The notes under the pieces were generated by a model. The model made no database searches, was not told the origin of the DNA, and worked only from the letters and a program-made list of their open reading frames with translations. From NCBI GenBank assembly GCA_934567355.1, contig CAKTJC010000004.1, positions 51,321 through 115,320 on the forward strand: a DNA stretch of 64,000 nt, read 5' to 3'. Positions 60,833-64,000 of this stretch are shown here, one piece after another (position 1 is the first letter of the stretch; every line of letters starts with the position of its first letter). Source of the stretch: an uncultured Oscillospiraceae bacterium (lineage in GTDB: Bacteria > Bacillota > Clostridia > Oscillospirales > Oscillospiraceae). A program made the position numbers and the translations under genes.

Positions 60833-61932
60833 ATGAAAAGGTTAAATTGAGATTTGGCAGGGCATTAGAGGCTTGCTTGTCAACAATTATTGCAATCGCT
60901 TCGGCACTGCTGATCAGCTTTGTGGTGATGTTTGCTTTTAACCCCAAGAATGCACCGAGGGCATTCGTAGAATTGATGAGTGGCGGGGTGTCCTTGGGGT
61001 TAAAGGGGATAGGCCAGGTTTTGTACTATACTGCACCGTACATGATCCTTGGAGTATCTGCAGCTTTTTCTTTTCAGACAGGTATTTTTAATATGGGCAT
61101 TAACGGCCAATTTGCAGTTGGCTCCCTGGTGGCGGTATTGATTGCCGGTCTTGCAACATGGATTCCCGGCTCCATCCGTTGGGTCGTAGCGCTGTTTGCC
61201 GCTGCGGCTGCGGGTATGCTTTGGTCGATAATTCCTGGTATTCTTAAGGCATATTGGGGAGCTAGCGAGGTCGTTCCCGGAATAATGATGAATTATATTT
61301 CCGTTTTTTTGTGCAACGAAGTAATTACTAAGCATTTTTATCAGCCAATAACAACATCGTCAAAATATATTTCAAAGGATGCTACCTTGCCGAGTATGGG
61401 TCTTGATAAGGTCTTTCCAGGATCTAATGCCTCATCGGCATTGTTAATTGCTTTAATAACGGTGGCTATTGTTTATGTGATCGTATATAAGAGTTCTTTT
61501 GGCTTTGGTTTGCGCGCAAGCGGTAAAAACCTTCAGGCAGCAAGATATGCCGGTGTGGCTGAAAAGAAAAATATTATGCTGGTAATGCTCATAAGCGGCC
61601 TTCTTGCGGGATTTGCCGGGGGCGTTTTCTTCCTCTCTTCGACCACGAAAACAATTATGATTGCTGATCGTGTCTCCAGTGATGCAGGATATGCCATACC
61701 GATTGCACTTCTTGCTGGGAAAAACCCCATAGGCGTGATTTTTATTGCTTTCTTTATGGCGTGGATTACGGTCGGTGGTACAATGATTCAGTCGTACGGA
61801 TTCCCAACGGAGACCGTAAGCATGATCACTTCCATAATTTTCTACTTCAGTGCTCTATCATTTTTGGCGCAAAAGGTCCTGGAAAGATGGAAAATGAGTA
61901 AAAACCTGCACCACATTCAGGAGGGGAAATAA
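60829..61932 (+). CDS. Nucleoside ABC transporter permease (NupB/BmpB-type)
   Basis: 367 residues, eight to ten hydrophobic helices of the BPD_transp_2 family; the segment FGFGLRASGKNLQAARYAGV is the family's cytoplasmic loop. Start overlaps the ATPase stop by 4 nt (ATGA), with AAGGAG upstream, so the two are coupled. Confidence 0.92.
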   Translation: MNEKVKLRFGRALEACLSTIIAIASALLISFVVMFAFNPKNAPRAFVELMSGGVSLGLKGIGQVLYYTAPYMILGVSAAFSFQTGIFNMGINGQFAVGSLVAVLIAGLATWIPGSIRWVVALFAAAAAGMLWSIIPGILKAYWGASEVVPGIMMNYISVFLCNEVITKHFYQPITTSSKYISKDATLPSMGLDKVFPGSNASSALLIALITVAIVYVIVYKSSFGFGLRASGKNLQAARYAGVAEKKNIMLVMLISGLLAGFAGGVFFLSSTTKTIMIADRVSSDAGYAIPIALLAGKNPIGVIFIAFFMAWITVGGTMIQSYGFPTETVSMITSIIFYFSALSFLAQKVLERWKMSKNLHHIQEGK

Positions 61933-61933
61933 A

Positions 61934-62887
61934 ATGGAGATGCTCTTCTTTTTGCTAAGACAAACGTTTAATTTTGCAATTCCATTGATGATCGTCGCGC
62001 TTGCCGGCCTGGTTTCCGAAAAGGGAGGTGTCGTCAACATTGGGCTAGAGGGAATGATGGTAATTGGTGCTTTTTGCAGCGTGATTTTTATCAACAAAAC
62101 ATCCGGGATTCTCAGCGGACAGCTCCAGCTTGTATTGGCAATGTTCATTGCGATGGCCGGCGGAATGATCGTGTCTGTAATTCATGCTTTTGCCAGTATC
62201 ACGCTTCGCGCAAATCAGATCATTTCCGGCATTGCCATCAACACCTTTGCGCCGTCGTTTGCCGTTTTTGTAGCGCGTATTATCCTTGGACAATCGATTA
62301 TCCCTTTTTCTAATACCTTTCTGATTGAACAGGTTCCTGTTTTGACGGATATACCTGTTTTGGGCGATATATTTTTTACAAGATTTTATATTTCAACCTT
62401 TATTGGTTTTGCGATCGCAGCACTGGTTGCGTTTACGCTGCAGAAGACCCGTTTCGGCCTTCGCCTGAGAGCCTGCGGAGAGCATCCACAAGCACCGGAT
62501 TCGGTGGGCATTAATGTTTTGCAGATACGCTATATCGGCGTCCTGATTTCTGGTGCATTGGCAGGCCTCGGGGGGTTAATATATGTAATTCCAAATGCAA
62601 CTGGCTTTACCTGCAATGTTTACGGATATGGATATGTTGCGTTGACAGTTTTGATGCTCGGACAGTGGAATACAGGGAAAATTGTGGTGTTCTCATTTAT
62701 TTTTGGCGCTTTTTCAACGTTGGCAGCGGCCTATTCCACAATTCCGGCACTTAGCCAACTTGGCGTGTCTACATATTACTTCAAGATGATTCCCTACGTT
62801 GTTACGCTTTTGGTATTCCTCTTCTCCAAGAAGGGAATTCATGGGCCAAAGGCTGCTGGCCAACCTTTTGAAAAGGGAATGCGTTAA
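61934..62887 (+). CDS. Nucleoside ABC transporter permease (NupC/BmpC-type)
   Basis: 317 residues, BPD_transp_2 family: EKGGVVNIGLEGMMVIGAF near the start and FGLRLRACGEHPQAPDSVGI in the loop. Starts 1 bp after the previous stop with AGGAGG. Forms the channel with the preceding permease. Confidence 0.93.
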   Translation: MEMLFFLLRQTFNFAIPLMIVALAGLVSEKGGVVNIGLEGMMVIGAFCSVIFINKTSGILSGQLQLVLAMFIAMAGGMIVSVIHAFASITLRANQIISGIAINTFAPSFAVFVARIILGQSIIPFSNTFLIEQVPVLTDIPVLGDIFFTRFYISTFIGFAIAALVAFTLQKTRFGLRLRACGEHPQAPDSVGINVLQIRYIGVLISGALAGLGGLIYVIPNATGFTCNVYGYGYVALTVLMLGQWNTGKIVVFSFIFGAFSTLAAAYSTIPALSQLGVSTYYFKMIPYVVTLLVFLFSKKGIHGPKAAGQPFEKGMR

Positions 62888-62903
62888 TGGGGGCGGTTGG
62901 CCT

Positions 62904-63815
62904 GTGTACATTTTTCTGACGCTTCTTGTTCAATGCTATATTCCCTTTACATGGAAACTGTGTCATGTGAAGAAGCTCGACTCCAGGGTGGTTCTTCTCC
63001 TTAACTATGCGGTTACTGTAACAATTTCAACAGTGATTGCGGCAAAAAGTGACTTGTTTTCTGTTTTTTCCTATCTACCACAGTGTGATTTTTCGAATCT
63101 TATGATGGAAAAGTCACTTCCTTCTACGGCAGGAATAACGCTCATGCTGGGGATTCTCTCCGGTTTCATTTTCTATTTTAGTCTGTACAGTTCTCAGAGA
63201 AATATTTCCGTCAATGGTATGGGTATTTCCTCGTTCTTTACACAGATGGGGCTGGTTGCCAGCGTTATTGTTGCTTTTGCTTTTTTCGATGAACAGATAT
63301 CAAAGGTGCAGTGGATTGCTATGGCGGGAATTGTTTTATCAGTACTGCTCATGACTTGCAATAACCAGAAGATATGCATCAAATCTCCAATGCAACTTGT
63401 TATTGTCTGTGTTCTAAACGTTATGGTTGGTGTATGCAATAAGTTCTATGCAAAGTATGCCTTGGATATGTATAAAAATGTATTCCTGGCGATTGCGTTC
63501 CTGGTGGCGTTTCTTGCGGCGGGGATCAATGTTGCGTCGGATGTTCGGCATAAAAAAACAGCGCTTAGTATTCGCTGGCAAGAGTTCTTTTGCGGAATTA
63601 CTATGGGTGCTGCGAACCTTTTATACAGCTATCTGAATCTAAGATGTTTAGAAATCTTCTCTGCTGCCCTTGTGATACCAATTATTTCGGCTGGAGGATT
63701 GGTACTCTCGACGTTAGTCTCTATTCTGTTTTTCAAGGAGCAAACAAGCCGTAGGCACATCCTTGCAATGCTTTTGGTTTGCGCATTCATTTTTTTATTG
63801 AACCAGAATGCGTGA
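62904..63815 (+). CDS. DMT/EamA-like membrane transporter
   Basis: 303 residues with about nine to ten membrane helices in two halves, as in drug/metabolite transporters; the second half ends STLVSILFFKEQTSRRHILAM, the usual EamA-type 'ffkE..s....G..li' pattern. GTG 62904 lies 16 bp after the permease stop behind GGGGGCGG; TTG further upstream is possible. Last gene of the nucleoside operon; it could export the free base or another by-product of nucleoside cleavage (inference). Confidence 0.7.
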   Translation: MYIFLTLLVQCYIPFTWKLCHVKKLDSRVVLLLNYAVTVTISTVIAAKSDLFSVFSYLPQCDFSNLMMEKSLPSTAGITLMLGILSGFIFYFSLYSSQRNISVNGMGISSFFTQMGLVASVIVAFAFFDEQISKVQWIAMAGIVLSVLLMTCNNQKICIKSPMQLVIVCVLNVMVGVCNKFYAKYALDMYKNVFLAIAFLVAFLAAGINVASDVRHKKTALSIRWQEFFCGITMGAANLLYSYLNLRCLEIFSAALVIPIISAGGLVLSTLVSILFFKEQTSRRHILAMLLVCAFIFLLNQNA

Positions 63816-63879
63816 CAGGGAAGAGGACATAAATGGGACTGTTGCAAAATAGATTTTTTAGAAAACAGTTATAATAATT

Positions 63880-63920
63880 TAGCGGTAGAAATCACGATTG
63901 TTTCGCGATTTCTACCGCTA
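63880..63920. terminator. Strong hairpin after the transporter gene
   Basis: Perfect 14-bp arms TAGCGGTAGAAATC / GATTTCTACCGCTA with a 13-nt loop, 65 bp past the stop. Probably terminates the nucleoside operon or shields the insertion sequence that follows. Confidence 0.6.
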
Positions 63921-63922
63921 TT

Positions 63923-64000
63923 CCTAAGTAACCTCTGATTTAATCAAAGCTACCATCCCGCTGCCGGATATGGTATAATAGAGCCATCAAACAAAGGTGG
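63923..64000 (+). mobile_element. Left end of an insertion sequence (runs off the window)
   Basis: CCTAAGTAACCTCTGATTTA matches the ends of the miniature elements at 55366 and 58963. It is followed by an extended -10 (TGGTATAAT, 63971-63979) and a ribosome site AAAGGTGG in the last eight bases, so a gene starts just beyond the window. This is probably the transposase gene of the full-length parent of the miniature elements. Confidence 0.45.

Noticed and set aside
1..64000. CRISPR arrays, rRNA or tRNA genes
   Set aside because: No regular short repeats with spacers, no 16S/23S signature sequence and no tRNA cloverleaf with a CCA-end or T-loop motif were noticed.

Overview
This window looks like a piece of the chromosome of a gut-type Clostridia, probably Oscillospirales (Ruminococcaceae/Oscillospiraceae). 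The basis is Gram-positive style: strong AAGGAGG ribosome binding sites, TTG/GTG starts, lipoprotein solute-binding proteins, LplB/LplC-type sugar permeases without their own ATPase, permuted GH3 enzymes, a TTRAP transposon protein, and IS110/IS256/IS3 debris. The genus is an inference. No rRNA, tRNA or CRISPR array was seen.

Region 1 (1-15.2 kb, almost all minus strand) is an IclR-headed catabolic operon: IclR regulator, an Abhydrolase_10 protein, a two-domain esterase, further esterases, a ceramidase-N-like protein, a CE1-type esterase, two sugar ABC permeases and a lipoprotein solute-binding protein, with a partial MATE exporter after the terminator. An IS110 element sits inside the operon, between a consensus promoter and the downstream esterase/transporter genes.

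Region 2 (15.3-21.6 kb) is accessory debris: a 5'-truncated IS256 element, an AT-rich two-gene cassette (ABC-type AAA ATPase plus a small PD-(D/E)XK-like protein, a defence candidate), relics of a conjugative or mobilisable element, and a Fic protein.

Region 3 (21.6-41.5 kb) is a glycoside hydrolase locus: five GH3 enzymes (two with swapped domain order and membrane anchors, three secreted with an EF-hand-like loop), a GH43 enzyme, a GtrA-like protein and a small membrane protein. It is bracketed by an orphan LytTR response regulator on one side and a LytTR regulator/GHKL kinase pair on the other. The promoter of one GH3 gene carries 21-bp-spaced LytTR-type direct repeats just upstream of a weak -35, which links the regulators to the enzymes.

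Region 4 (41.8-51.7 kb) is a second sugar operon: LplB/LplC permeases, a solute-binding protein, four consecutive Gfo/Idh/MocA oxidoreductases and a YesL protein, divergent from an AraC regulator with repeated candidate operators in between. Housekeeping dapA and queA follow (51.8-53.8 kb).

Region 5 (54.0-64.0 kb, lower GC) is a nucleoside salvage locus: LacI repressor, ribokinase-like kinase, nucleoside hydrolase, BMP-type lipoprotein, ABC ATPase, two permeases and a DMT transporter. A promoter overlapping a 13-bp perfect inverted repeat lies before the kinase. Two related ~226-bp miniature elements flank or interrupt the locus, and the window ends in what looks like the left end of a related full-length insertion sequence.
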